DNA from: Membranipora membranacea
Lineage: Eukaryota > Bryozoa > Gymnolaemata > Cheilostomatida > Membraniporidae
Assembly (NCBI GenBank): GCA_914767715.1
Contig: OU612070.1
Coordinates: forward strand, 9,379,501 to 9,443,500
Length of the DNA: 64,000 bases
Direction of reading: 5' to 3'
Made by a program: the position numbers and the translations under genes. The notes under the pieces were generated by a model. The model ran no database searches and was not told the origin of the DNA. It was given only the letters and a program-made list of their open reading frames with translations. Each line of letters starts with the position of its first letter. Position 1 is the first letter of the stretch. Positions 44,905 to 55,800 of the stretch are shown one piece after another.

Positions 44905-47084
44905 GCTGACCTCGCGATGACCTTGTAGTCTATTCCAGTGATGAAATTATAACATATCCGTAATACGACTTAATGTGTCATAAGTGATTACCGAACGAGA
45001 GAGCCGTAAAGGGTGTGGACTGAATGCAAGCGCTTCTGCAGTCGTGTGAAGTTAAAGCGCTGCCAATACTCCACAGCACAATGAGCGGCAGCAGAGAGCA
45101 CAGTGGTTACAATTACTATAGAGGGTACATGTAAACATCAGGCATTGTGCTAGCTTATTTGGTTTTGTCCGGTTAAAGGCCTGTGCGCTTTATCTGATGT
45201 TATTGAACTATTCAATAGTTGTTAATGAGTTCTTGTAATCATTTACATTAGACACAGAACAATCAAAGCTTAAAAAACACATTCATCGATTCTTAAAAAA
45301 TTGAAAATTCAATAAGCTGCATTGTTTTGTCTGAATTCCACAATAAGTGAAGTGTCAATGAGAGCGTAGGGTTTGAGAAAAAGTGTGGGGAAATTTTTAT
45401 GCTTTCTCAAGAATGATTAGACGTGATTAGCTTTATTGAATACCGGCCAACAATCGCGTAGCGTCTATTTTGATAAATTATTTAAAATTAGCCAAGAGTG
45501 AAAATGTCCATTCCATTCAATTGTCAATCACAAATATGCTGTCGATGTCAACCTACATCAAATTAGGTTAAACCTACACAGTCACATGTATCACCAATGG
45601 AATGAAAGTTAAGGCGGCCAACCAAGAAACACAAAACTCACATACATCAAGATCACCAAGCTTACTACCACAACAAGCGTCATTATTGCAATACCCAACA
45701 TGGCATAGACAACGATTTTTGAAGATGCTGACCCAGGGGCAGCATAGACCAGATTTTTGAACAGAAAGTAAAACCTAATATCTCTAGAACAGCCAATTTC
45801 ATGAGTATTTCAAAGAGAGACTCACTGGGAGTAAGTTGTCAAAACGCAATTACTGGCAGCCTGAGAATCTGATAAAAGACAAAAACGTGTACATAGACTT
45901 GTTGACCTCACCTGCAGTGAATCATATTGTACTTTGATTTTCTTGGCAAGGTTATGTTGATACTCAAGTACATAATTGGTGCAGCACCAAACACCCTAAG
46001 AAACTGAACCGCTGATCTCGAGGTGTAAATTGCTGTAATTTAAATGGATTATTAGCAATAATTGGGCCCATGAAACATTAATCCTGCTGACCTAATAAAG
46101 TGCTTCTGCTTGGAAGCCCGTCGGTGCTGCTTGCTTTCAAGCAGCTCAATCACCTTACCCAAACAATAACCAACACATTCCACAACAACAAAAATATCAA
46201 AAGCTGCCAAGCCGCTGCTAATGCCGATGTGTTAAAACTACAATTGCCTTCAGGCCTTCTTTGACAACCTCTCTCTAAATACAAAACATTCTAAAGAACA
46301 GCACCTAGCTGTGCTCTATTGATAATTTTGATAGCATAGAGAATTAAACTATCAGCATCAGTCTCCATTCAATAACTTACAAGGCAGCAAATAGAGTCAA
46401 ATTGTGAAAGGAACAAGAGCATTGGTCAAAAGGTATTAAGTTACCTAAGACCAGGCAGTTAGTTAAGTGATGATAAAAGATTTGTAGCAGTTAAAAGTCG
46501 GAAATGAAGAATCTGGTCTTCCACTTCAGTATAATTTGACTAATATTTCACCAAAACATGTTGTGCTAATAAAATGTGAGTACACTAATGATGATAGGCA
46601 ACCTAGTGTAGGGCCCTATGGTATTCACAAGGTGGACACAGTGAAAAATACAGCAGAGGAAGGGTGGTGTACCAAAATGAGGGACATTAGAACACTTAGG
46701 GGGGAAGCCGGTTACCTTTTGATGATCCATTATCTAGTAGCGGAAAATTTGCCAAAGTTACATAACTAAGCATAAACAGAACAATTATTATAAGTTGCCA
46801 ACTTAGTTAGTTGAAGAGATTACAGATAGAAAACCCGAAACGCCGATTATCTAAAAATGAATGCAATGCTCGTAGTTGAGAGCATATGGTCGAGTCAGTT
46901 ATCAGTGAGGATTGGGTGACAAACCCGGACTGATAACCGCCTCAACCTGGGAAACTAGTACTACCTAGATCAAGCATGATCCAATTTGCCTGAATTTAGG
47001 GTAGAATGGGAATGACTGGACTACAGGCAAACTGGACCAAATTTGTTCTAGTACTACCAGGAAGAAGAATTTCATATATCGTAC
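44905..47084. other. No gene seen
   Basis: Unique AT-rich sequence. The plus-strand ORF at 46,536-46,769 lacks any recognisable motif or splice support. Confidence 0.5.
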
Positions 47085-47534
47085 CTGCCAATCTACTCAT
47101 AGAAGCTTTCACATCAGCTCTGCCTTTGATTCTTTGATACTGTTTTTTGTAAGCCGAGGGCTCCTCCATACCGCCCCTCTCAACTCGAGGTGAAGCCTGT
47201 GATCTATGGTGTCTTTCAGGCAACGGTGGGCCATCCCCTCTCTGATGCAATACCACAGACTCAGATTCTTGATTCGATATGGGCAAATTATTTTTCTGAG
47301 GGATATTCACATCACATCTAGCATGTGGCTCTGACAGCCCCACATCCATCTGGTCGGACTGAGGTGTGAGAGGCTGTGATGAGCCTGCAGAATTAACAGA
47401 GCCATGCCTCCTATGTGTTCGCTCAGGTAGAGGGGGTGTATCATCGGGTTGCTGTATTTTAGCCTGAGGTATAGCTCCGTTTCTTCTCGGAGGGAGAGGG
47501 GGTGACGGTTCCTCCATAATTAAAATATAAGTTC
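47085..47534 (-). CDS. SYNE: Candidate alternative N-terminal exon: Pro-rich, three PPLPxR motifs
   Basis: After acceptor TTTTTTCTGTAG|G at 47,534, an ATG at 47,517 opens 144 codons, ending SMSRLAG with donor GCAG|GTACGA in phase 1 (compatible with the CH1 exon at 38,948). The protein has PPLPPRRNG, PPLPERTHRRH and PPLPERHHRS at about residues 7, 29 and 96, resembling SH3- or WW-domain ligands. The C-terminal half turns basic and helical (YKKQYQRIKGRADVKASM). Length and composition make it a convincing coding exon. Its assignment to the nesprin transcript is inferred from strand, phase and the lack of another downstream minus-strand gene. Confidence 0.6.
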
Positions 47535-47783
47535 CTACAGAAAAAATGATACTATTTATTCTTTAAACACGATCTATGAACCTCATACTTCTCACCCATA
47601 TGCGCCAGAACAAGCAATGTTGAACAAGAGCGTCTTGCAACACACGCAAAGGCATGATGATATAACATAGGCAAAGGATATTCAAGTGGGCACAACTCAA
47701 AGTTCTATAAGTAGGCAATTATTGAAACATAATATAACATTAATATAACAGACAACTGGCTCATATCACTGGAGATCACTCAC

Positions 47784-48454
47784 CTAGTTAGACGTGTTGA
47801 CAGAGCTTTGTCTAACACATCTACCTCTCCTATATTGTAATATCTCCCTAGTAAGTTTCCCTGTATGCAGTGAGCAAGCAAAATTAAAATCACAATTCAA
47901 TCAACTTAGCCTAGCTTAGCATGTTTACACCCTTACATATGACCCTATTATGAAGTAGTCTGTAACAGCAGCGGCAGCACATTTTTCTGGCTTGACACAT
48001 TGGTGAAATTTGTATAGACCAGTCTGGATATCCGTTTGGTATTGTAGTAATTGCATAATACTATAAATATTTATTTCAATCAATAAAACCCTAAATCTAA
48101 ATGTAGTACAGTTAATTAGCATTGACTCTGTGAAATTAATGAGCTTTCCTGCTGTCAAGTACAATTAGTCAAGCACTTAGTCGCCATTTAAAATTAGGGC
48201 TCCCCATTTAAAATTAGGGCTCCCCGCCCCCTTTTGGAGCTGCATTATAATCACTTATGGAATGTTAACTGACGCTTAGGCAAAGAAATATTTGCAACAA
48301 ACCTGTATCCTCAACTAAATGGGTACTATCCAAATTAAAGTTCATATATACTTGGGAAGCCTGTGGTATGTTCACTTACTGCATAATCCAATACAGACAG
48401 CCATCCTGCTCCCAGCATTATCAATGATTTACCTCCAAACTTGAGCCATGACAT
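47784..48454 (-). CDS. Possible small two-exon leader ORF upstream of the Pro-rich exon
   Basis: Exons 48454-48380 and 47860-47784 form one open frame of 50 codons (start MSWLKFGGKSLIMLGAGWL; second exon GNLLGRYYNIGEVDVLDKAL) with strong donors GCA|GTAAGT and ACTAG|GTGAGT. Spliced to 47,534 it would stop after 75 residues, out of frame with the Pro-rich protein, and so act as an upstream ORF. Spliced to 43,056 it would instead read in frame into MNGRNV. The first exon is hydrophobic. I do not recognise the product, and it may only be 5' leader. Confidence 0.3.
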
Positions 48455-48735
48455 TGTAAATTGATACCATGGTAAACGAGAATTTCACCTGGATATACCA
48501 CCGTTAAACTGTCTAGCTGCTGGCCAAGGTTATTGCAGTTAAATTCAGCATATATTTCCACCCATGATCAACTGTTGGTTGTACTATAGAATGCATTATC
48601 CACCAATAATTTCTTGACATCAGAATATAGGATACATCAAGTCCGAGTTGTCATCCCATGCAGCACAGAGAGCAGACAATCCAATTACCAAAACCAGCTA
48701 GCAAGTTGCCAACAAATGAGCCACTCTCAGTCTAA

Positions 48736-49072
48736 TGCGCGGTTCACATTGTCCCTGATGACACTAGGATGCCATCCCAGATGCTTATCCCAGTCACATT
48801 ATAACATTAATCCCAGATAGCCATCCCAGTCAATGTGAACCAGAAAATGACACAATCCCAGACTGTCTGGGTCCGTCTGGGTTAGCATAGGGAAAGTTTG
48901 ACGCTTACGAACTTTCCCGATGCTATCCCAGACGGACCCAGACAGTCTGGGATTGTGTCATTTTCTGGTTCACATTGACTGGGATGGCTATCTGGGATTA
49001 ATGTTATAATGTGACTGGGATAAGCATCTGGGATGGCATCCTAGTGTCATCTGGGACAATGTGAACCAAGCA
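48736..49072. mobile_element. Foldback/MITE element, copy 2 (about 337 bp)
   Basis: The same family as the 40.6-kb copy, in the same layout: inverted arms with GGTTCACATTG at the left end and CAATGTGAACCAAGCA at the right. It differs by scattered substitutions and lacks about 13 bases of the left arm. The flanks read TCTAATGC and GCATTAGA, so the inverted repeat extends slightly, or a TA was duplicated. Confidence 0.85.
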
Positions 49073-50495
49073 TTAGATACAATGATATTGGTGTTTAATC
49101 TAGCACAATTAATGACTGTAGCAGGCAAATGACCTGTACAGTTAATGTTGTGCATGCTCGATAACTGATGTTTCAACCAGTTGGGAAGAGTGTTGTCACC
49201 TCAAAAAACACAGAAAAATTAGAGGTGTTTCTCCAGCCAGCAACACCCACAAAGGGCTTAATTAGGCGATTAGGTCTGGAGTTAAGACAAGCTCATGAGT
49301 CTTGCGTAGGGAGAGACGATTTCACTAACAAGTATCCTACATATAAAAATACTCTTCAAAACATAGGACTCTTGTATTTTCATCAAATTTTGATGCTGAA
49401 CATGTCAACTCCAACGCCTAGTTATACAGCCTCTGGTGGTCAGAGTATCAAGTTTGGGCTCGTTATGAAGCTGGTTGGCTGGAGAGACAACATTGATGAT
49501 GCCATTCTTAATTTCATTGAACTGTTTGTAATATGGGAAGGAGGGGAAGACAGAACTGTCTTCTCGACATTTCAATGGCCAGGGTTGACAAGGTTTGTTT
49601 TCTCTCACCTCAACCCAACAAGGCTTGTTAAAACAGGCTACATCCGACCTAGATAATTTTGGGGGCAATGAGCAAATTACGGAAACTGCTGGTGACAAGA
49701 CTGTTATAGCACTTCTTTATTCTTTTCTTGAAAAGATTCAAAAAATATATCAACTTAGGTTCGGCAAGAGTTTCTTAATTAAAAAATATACCACATGAAC
49801 AACAAAATATGAACTGCGATCCTTTCAAGACAAAACAACCAAATCAGCAACTTCATGGCAAATAAGACAGTATTAAGTCTTAAAATAGTCTTTAACATTT
49901 GTGTACCCATAACTGCAGTCTTTGAGTAAACATATAATTCTTAGTAATACATAAAATGTCTCAACAGCACTCTCATAACGGAGTGTATTCATGTACTAAT
50001 AATAAGCCAATATGACTAATTCTCTAACATGATTATTTACAAAAAATATGTACAGACTTACCGGAGAAGTGTGATTTACTTAACATGCTGATCTTTGGTT
50101 TGTAACACTAAATAATACTGAATTACGGAATGCTACCTGTAAGGACATTCAGGCCTCCAATGACCTCTCTGACCTACAGAAACAATCAAGAGATCAATGA
50201 TCAGTTAAATGTTGAGCACATCAAAACAAATTAAGACATCATTTCCAGGCAGTCAAAAGTCGCCACAGCGTGACATGAGGGAGTAACTCGAAAAACTTAA
50301 CCACACTGATGTAAATCACAGTCAACTAAATACCCACCCATTTACCCGACCTGATGTAAAAATATGGATAATTAGTAGTCCGTCAGCATTCTAACTTATA
50401 TGGTGCTACAGATATAATTCCAATTAAAGATTACAATTGCCAGCAATCAAGATTTACCTGGCAAATGTAAAGTAAGTACTTCGTTTGGTCCGATC
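49073..50495. other. Region 3' of RNF8, mostly unassigned
   Basis: It probably includes the RNF8 isoform-B 3' UTR: a minus-strand AATAAA (TTTATT on plus) lies at about 49,716. An unrecognised 162-codon plus-strand ORF at 49,168-49,656 is discussed under rejected items. Confidence 0.4.
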
Positions 50496-51278
50496 TCATG
50501 TCAAATCTATCACCCCTGATGTGGACCAAGGTCTAGGTAGTCTGGGGATCGGTCTGGGTCTACCTCTGGCTCTAGGAGCACCATTAGCCCTCACTCTCAA
50601 TCTAGGACTATCTACAAAATGTAAGAGGAGTAAGAGGACGTACCGCAATGATAACACCTTCCATATGCACGATTTCCTCTGTCCCAGTAATCCTCGTTAT
50701 CCTCGTCGTAGTTATCACTATCATCACTGTCTCTGTATGGGTTCGTATTATCGTCAGAGTCTGAGGAGGAGGAGGTGGGATTATTAGTATCCATCGCTGA
50801 GTCTGAACAAGTAATGTGGCACAATACTAAATGACACATACACGATGCGAATACACTTATTAACACGAATACGACATATGACATTGGGAAACAAAATTAT
50901 ATTTCCAAGACTAGGAGCAAAAAGTTGGCTTCAGAGGTTATTACAGAACAAGAGGGGGTAGAGGGCACTGACTAAATACGTATGAAGTGAGGGATTGGTT
51001 TAGACTTGGGTTTTAAAATTGGGAAGCAACAGGACTAGAAGTAACCTGGTAAGTAGCAAAGCGTGATCTTTGTGTTTATTGAAATTCAATTAAGTACCGT
51101 CTAAGTTCTAAGACATGGCATTACTTACTTTCAAACTCGGAGTCAGATGAGAGTAATATCGGGTCATCACTACCACCGATGACCATTTCATCACCGATGA
51201 CCACTTCATTAGCCGCTTCTGGTACTGAGCTCTGGCTGGGTGTTAATGTAGCATTTGTCTGCGAGGTATTAGTGGTAA
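50496..51278 (-). CDS. RNF8: RNF8 alternative 3' exons B: acidic SIM-containing tail with AT-hook-like segment
   Basis: Three exons, 51278-51129, 50802-50644 and 50611-50496 (150, 159 and 116 nt), form one open frame ending in TGA. The first acceptor (TTTTTTAG|TT) takes the same phase-1 donor as exon A, so the RING exon at 53,300 could splice straight here and give a 545-residue protein. The tail holds DDPILLSSDSEFE and a C-terminal VIDLT, both shaped like SUMO-interacting motifs; an acidic Ser/Asp/Asn stretch; GRCYHCG; and ARGRPRPIPR, resembling an AT-hook core. It might instead be a separate small gene, but no start codon context favours that. Confidence 0.6.
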
Positions 51279-51927
51279 CTAAAAAATAAACAAGTGATTG
51301 CGTTCTCAAAACGTATATGTAGCAATGAACTTGCTGTTTCTCAAGGGATTAGGAGATGGTGACGGAGTTTACATGTACATTCAACAACTGGAAGGGAGAT
51401 AGTTGACAATCAAAAAATATTCATCATTGCTTGGCCTGTCATACTATGTGGCTATGTCATGATTGGGAAGATGTGTAAAAAGAAAGCATGTCTCACAAGT
51501 AGTATAAGATCAGTACTCACCTAGCTAATTATAATGCAGTAGTAAGTAAAGCCAACCAACCGATGATCAATAAAACCGGATCGAACCTTGATGTACACAA
51601 ATCATAAAATTTTGCCGCCTGGATTTTTATCACAGAACCCTCCACAGCTCAATCGGAGGTAAAATAGCTAGTACCTAATGTATACATGCTTTCTTTTTAC
51701 ATCATCAATCACTGGCCATTTCAATATGATAGGATATATTTTTGTGTGGAAGAGAACTAACATGAAAAATATTAGACTATGTAGTGAAAATAAAATAATA
51801 TTGTTTCTTTGGCAGACAATGATTGGACACAAAATTAACCATACTGTAAAATCTACAAAATGATTCCTAGTCAGATCTTTGTTTACATGACTTTGCTACA
51901 AGTCGCAATGAAAAAATCTCAAAATAA

Positions 51928-52841
51928 TTATCTCGTGGTATTTCTGTTAGGAGGAGGAGGCGGAGGTGGCTGACCAGTTTTGGTAGTACCGGTCACTTTA
52001 CACATAACAGCACCTCCCTGTGGTGTATTACCGCCTGTAGGGCTGACCCAGAACAGGTCTCCGTTTCCAGTATCCAAAGCTACAGGGAACGAACTACCAG
52101 CTGGAAGTGTGAATCGATACATGGTCTGATTGACCATAGCCTGATACGAGAGATGGTTAGAATTTTGTAGGTTAGAGGGGGCAAGAGGCCGCATGAGTGG
52201 TGCATGATTAACTGGAAGCCTGCACCGGGGCTGGTTAGGGTTGGCTGCACGACTTATGTGAGGTGTACCCGCCGGGGTCCTTGCCCCTGGTGTAGGGATA
52301 CGTGGCATTGTGGAGGTATTTGACATAGATGGCAATGATGGCCCAGTATACTGGGATCTATTTGGCCCTCTGATCAGCCCTTGTAGTTGCTGGATTTGCT
52401 GAGGTGAATTCCTCCCAGAAGTATATCTAGGCGCTGCGCTATACTGAGTATTTCTCTGTTGGTGACTAGACATATTGTTAATTGCATTATTAATATGACT
52501 CGTAGCCCTGTTAGGTGGCTGGTTGCTCATTCTACTAGTCCCTGGTTGATTGCCTGGATGGGATGCAGAGGTCTGAGGCGAGCCGTTGAACCAATGAGTA
52601 ATAGGGGGAGTATTACTGTAAGGTATTCTGGGTATTTGATAGTTATTAAGAGATGAGCCGGAAGCCTGTGTACCTGGGGTGTTAGTTGTTGATGTGGTGT
52701 GTTGTGTTGTGGTAGGCCTAGCTGCATTTGATGAGGACGGATTGTTTCGGTTGGCTGTGTTATTGTTTGTAGGCTGCCGGCGGTTTTTTCCCTTCTTGCC
52801 TTTTCCGGGATTCTTTTTGGCATTTAACTCTTCTATCTCAA
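51928..52841 (-). CDS. RNF8: RNF8 3'-terminal exon A: 303-residue Pro/Asn/Ser/Thr-rich tail
   Basis: The acceptor GTATTACAG|TT at 52,841 joins the RING exon in phase 1 (G+TT, Val). The exon starts basic (NAKKNPGKGKKGKNRRQ) and becomes Asn/Thr/Ser/Pro/Gln-rich with no predicted fold, apart from a compact piece near the end (YRFTLPAGSSFPVALDTGNG, then DLFWVSPTGG). It stops at TAA 51,930-51,928. A possible internal phase-1 donor, CCCAG|GTACAC near 52,673, could splice into the next 3' exon set. Confidence 0.75.
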
Positions 52842-55800
52842 CTGTAATACAAAAAGTTAAAGAAATTTTTTTTATTGAAAGCTGGATGTAACAGGAGACA
52901 TTGGGACCAATGTTTTGAATTGTAAAAAAAAGTTCATAATCTATGAATTATCCGCTCCTTGAACATAATTATATAAAGAAGACAACTCCAAGGTAAAAAA
53001 TAGTTTAATACAAACTACAGCTTGGACAGCCAAGCATCAACTGGTAAATAGGGAGTTTGCCCCAAACTCCCAGATGTAAGAACAACATATATCCATCATG
53101 AACATAATTTATCCTTTATTCCACATGTTTTGAACAGCCTAAGATATTTCCCATCATTATATTGACAAATAACTTAATAATGTTAGTGTAAGTTAGTTGT
53201 TTGGTGTAAATATCACATTTGTATTCAATTTAGCAATCTGATCGCAAAAAGAAATAATCTGCTGCTAAGCTGCTAAGCTGCTATCTGTGACAGACATACC
53301 TTCCCGCGCGGCGACAACTGATTTTCTGTAGTTTTTATTCTCTTCAGACATTTCTTCCACAGCCTTGTCTATAAGACTACATATGAGATAGTTCTGAGTG
53401 GCTACTGTCACTCTACTCCTGCACACGGGGCATTCTTTCTTCTTCTCCAACCATCTATCTATACAGAACCCGCAGAATGTGTGCGAGCATGGGAAGTTCT
53501 TTGGCTATAGAAAATACCGATAGAAGACTTTTATTTTTTTGCACTGTATGAAATGCAATTATATATAGTATATTAAGTCTATGGATGTACTACGTTGAAA
53601 ATTTATTTCTTAAGACCTATAAATACTCTATTCATATGTTTACAGTATAGACGGAGACAGCTTATATTCTATATGGAATATATCTCAGATCACAACACAT
53701 GAGAAACTTGTGATAAGGAAAAATGAATCTTTGTAACAGATAATGAGGGCAATGAGTTTTGCGGCTCATGGGCAGAAATTTGCCTGAACTCTACAAAGAC
53801 TGGTTGAAGCAAAGTAATTTTAAACTTTTGCGTTTATAGAAGACTTACTTTGATCATGAGCTCACTGCATATAGTACACTGAAGCTGATCCTCTAGTAGA
53901 TCACTGATCTTCTCCTGTACAGCCACCTGAGCTGATACCTTACTCAGTCTCTCCTGTTCTTCTCGTGTAGATTTTAACTCCGCCTCTAGAGCCTCCATTT
54001 TCTTCTCATGATCCTAATAAACCAATAATAGTACATGGAAATAATATAATAATACATAGAAATAATATAAAAATTTTGGCTACTGGTTTGATCCAGACAG
54101 TTTCGACTCACTAAACTTTAAAGAAAAGAAAAAAACATTTTTGTTCAGCTTTCAGCTATCATCATGATGTGGACAAGTCCTACCATCGCTTGGCAATCAG
54201 CTATTTGAGTAAGGACCATGCAATGAGACTCCTGCAAACAACCCTCTCAATGAAACTAAGATATTGGGACTGCACACATTTATACGATATTGGGCTATAC
54301 CAACACCAAGAAGGCTGCCATTAACATATGAGCCAACTTTGATAAAGTAACTCAAAGCAAAAGCGGAATGGCTGTATCAATGAAACCAGACTTACCTTAG
54401 CAGCGTGTAGCTCTTTATCCCTCTCCTCTAGTTTAGTTTTCATCTCTTCTTCTTTCTTACTCTGCTCATTCTGTATAGACTTTATAGAATTCTCCATCTC
54501 TCGCTCCTTCTCTCTAAGAGCCTCCGCTACCTCTGTCTCATGTTTGGACTGTAAGCACAAGAGTTGTGATCAATTCTGAATAATGTCCGAAAAGATGTCC
54601 TCATATTCTCATGTGGTTGTTTTGATATCACACGGCAAGACAACAATTAAAGTTCACTGCGTCAGTGGGTTTGGGACAACTAGTCTAGTTCAGATTCAGA
54701 AACTTTCTCAAACAAAGATTGAGGGAGTGACTAACCTGTAAATCAGCCATTTCTTGTCTGAGAGCTTCTTCATTAGCTGCTATAGATGCTTTCTGTTCAT
54801 CCTGTAACCTGCGTAGTTCAGTTAACTCCTGGGCTAACGCTGCTTTCTCGGCCTACAAACGGAGAATACATTTGTATATTTATACTGGATAAGGTAAGGG
54901 ATAAAATACACAGCGGCACCGGATAATAACACTCTCAATACTAGGCACAATTTACCTCGCATTTCATTTTATGTACCGTAATACCTCACCTATAGGGCGC
55001 GCGCCTTATATATGAAGGCGCCCATAAGAATGAAGCATATAAGGGCGGCTATCATTTGAAGCATTTTTATATTTGAGTTGGACCAAAACCGCAAATGCGC
55101 TATTTGCGGCTGCCTGGAGAACACCAAGTTGCGAGTTCAGATCCGACTGAGGGCAGTTTTTTTCTCAAAGGGTACCTTATAGCTGTGGGGTGCCTTATAA
55201 CTGGAGCATTTTTTTCCCGATGGGGGCGATTCACTTATAATACAGTATATAACAGTTTTTATCTTTGCCATGATTAAATACCAAAACTTTTTCTCACTTA
55301 AATATTCTTGTCAGAAGAGACAACTCTGGAATGATGTAGAAATAACTTCTCACAACGGTGATGAATGATCCCTGCTGGCTAAAACTTTATTCAATCTATA
55401 TATTCTATTAGGTAACACATACCTCAGCCTTAGCTTCAGCTGCCACTCTTTCAGCTTCAGCTTCTAACCTAGCCTTCGCTGCCTCGACAGCAGCAAGTTC
55501 AGCTTTCCGCCTCAGTTCCTCTGTTTCGGCAGCATCAGTAGAGGAGCACCTAGGATTGCCATCATTACGTAGTGAAGGTGGGGGAGTGCATCGGGGCTGC
55601 TTAGCACAATGATCAGGAGATAAAGAAGTCTTTCGCTTATTACCTTTAGTAGAGCCAATCTGTACGCCATCTATAAATCTGTAGGAAGAAAACACTGTGT
55701 GATGATCAAGGGGTAGTATAAAAAGTCTCTGGGATAAGAAAGCCTCAGAGACGTAATCATAAGCAAGAGATGGGTTAAGGGTCTCTTATGTCTACCAGAA

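Noticed and set aside
49168-49656. 162-codon plus-strand ORF
   Set aside because: No motif, odd composition, no fitting splice sites, and the opposite strand is also open over part of it. It may be RNF8 3' UTR on the minus strand. A translated database search with a clear hit would reverse this.
52527-52823. 98-codon minus-strand ORF starting MPKRIPEK
   Set aside because: It is a shifted frame of RNF8 exon A; the spliced phase from the RING exon selects the other frame.
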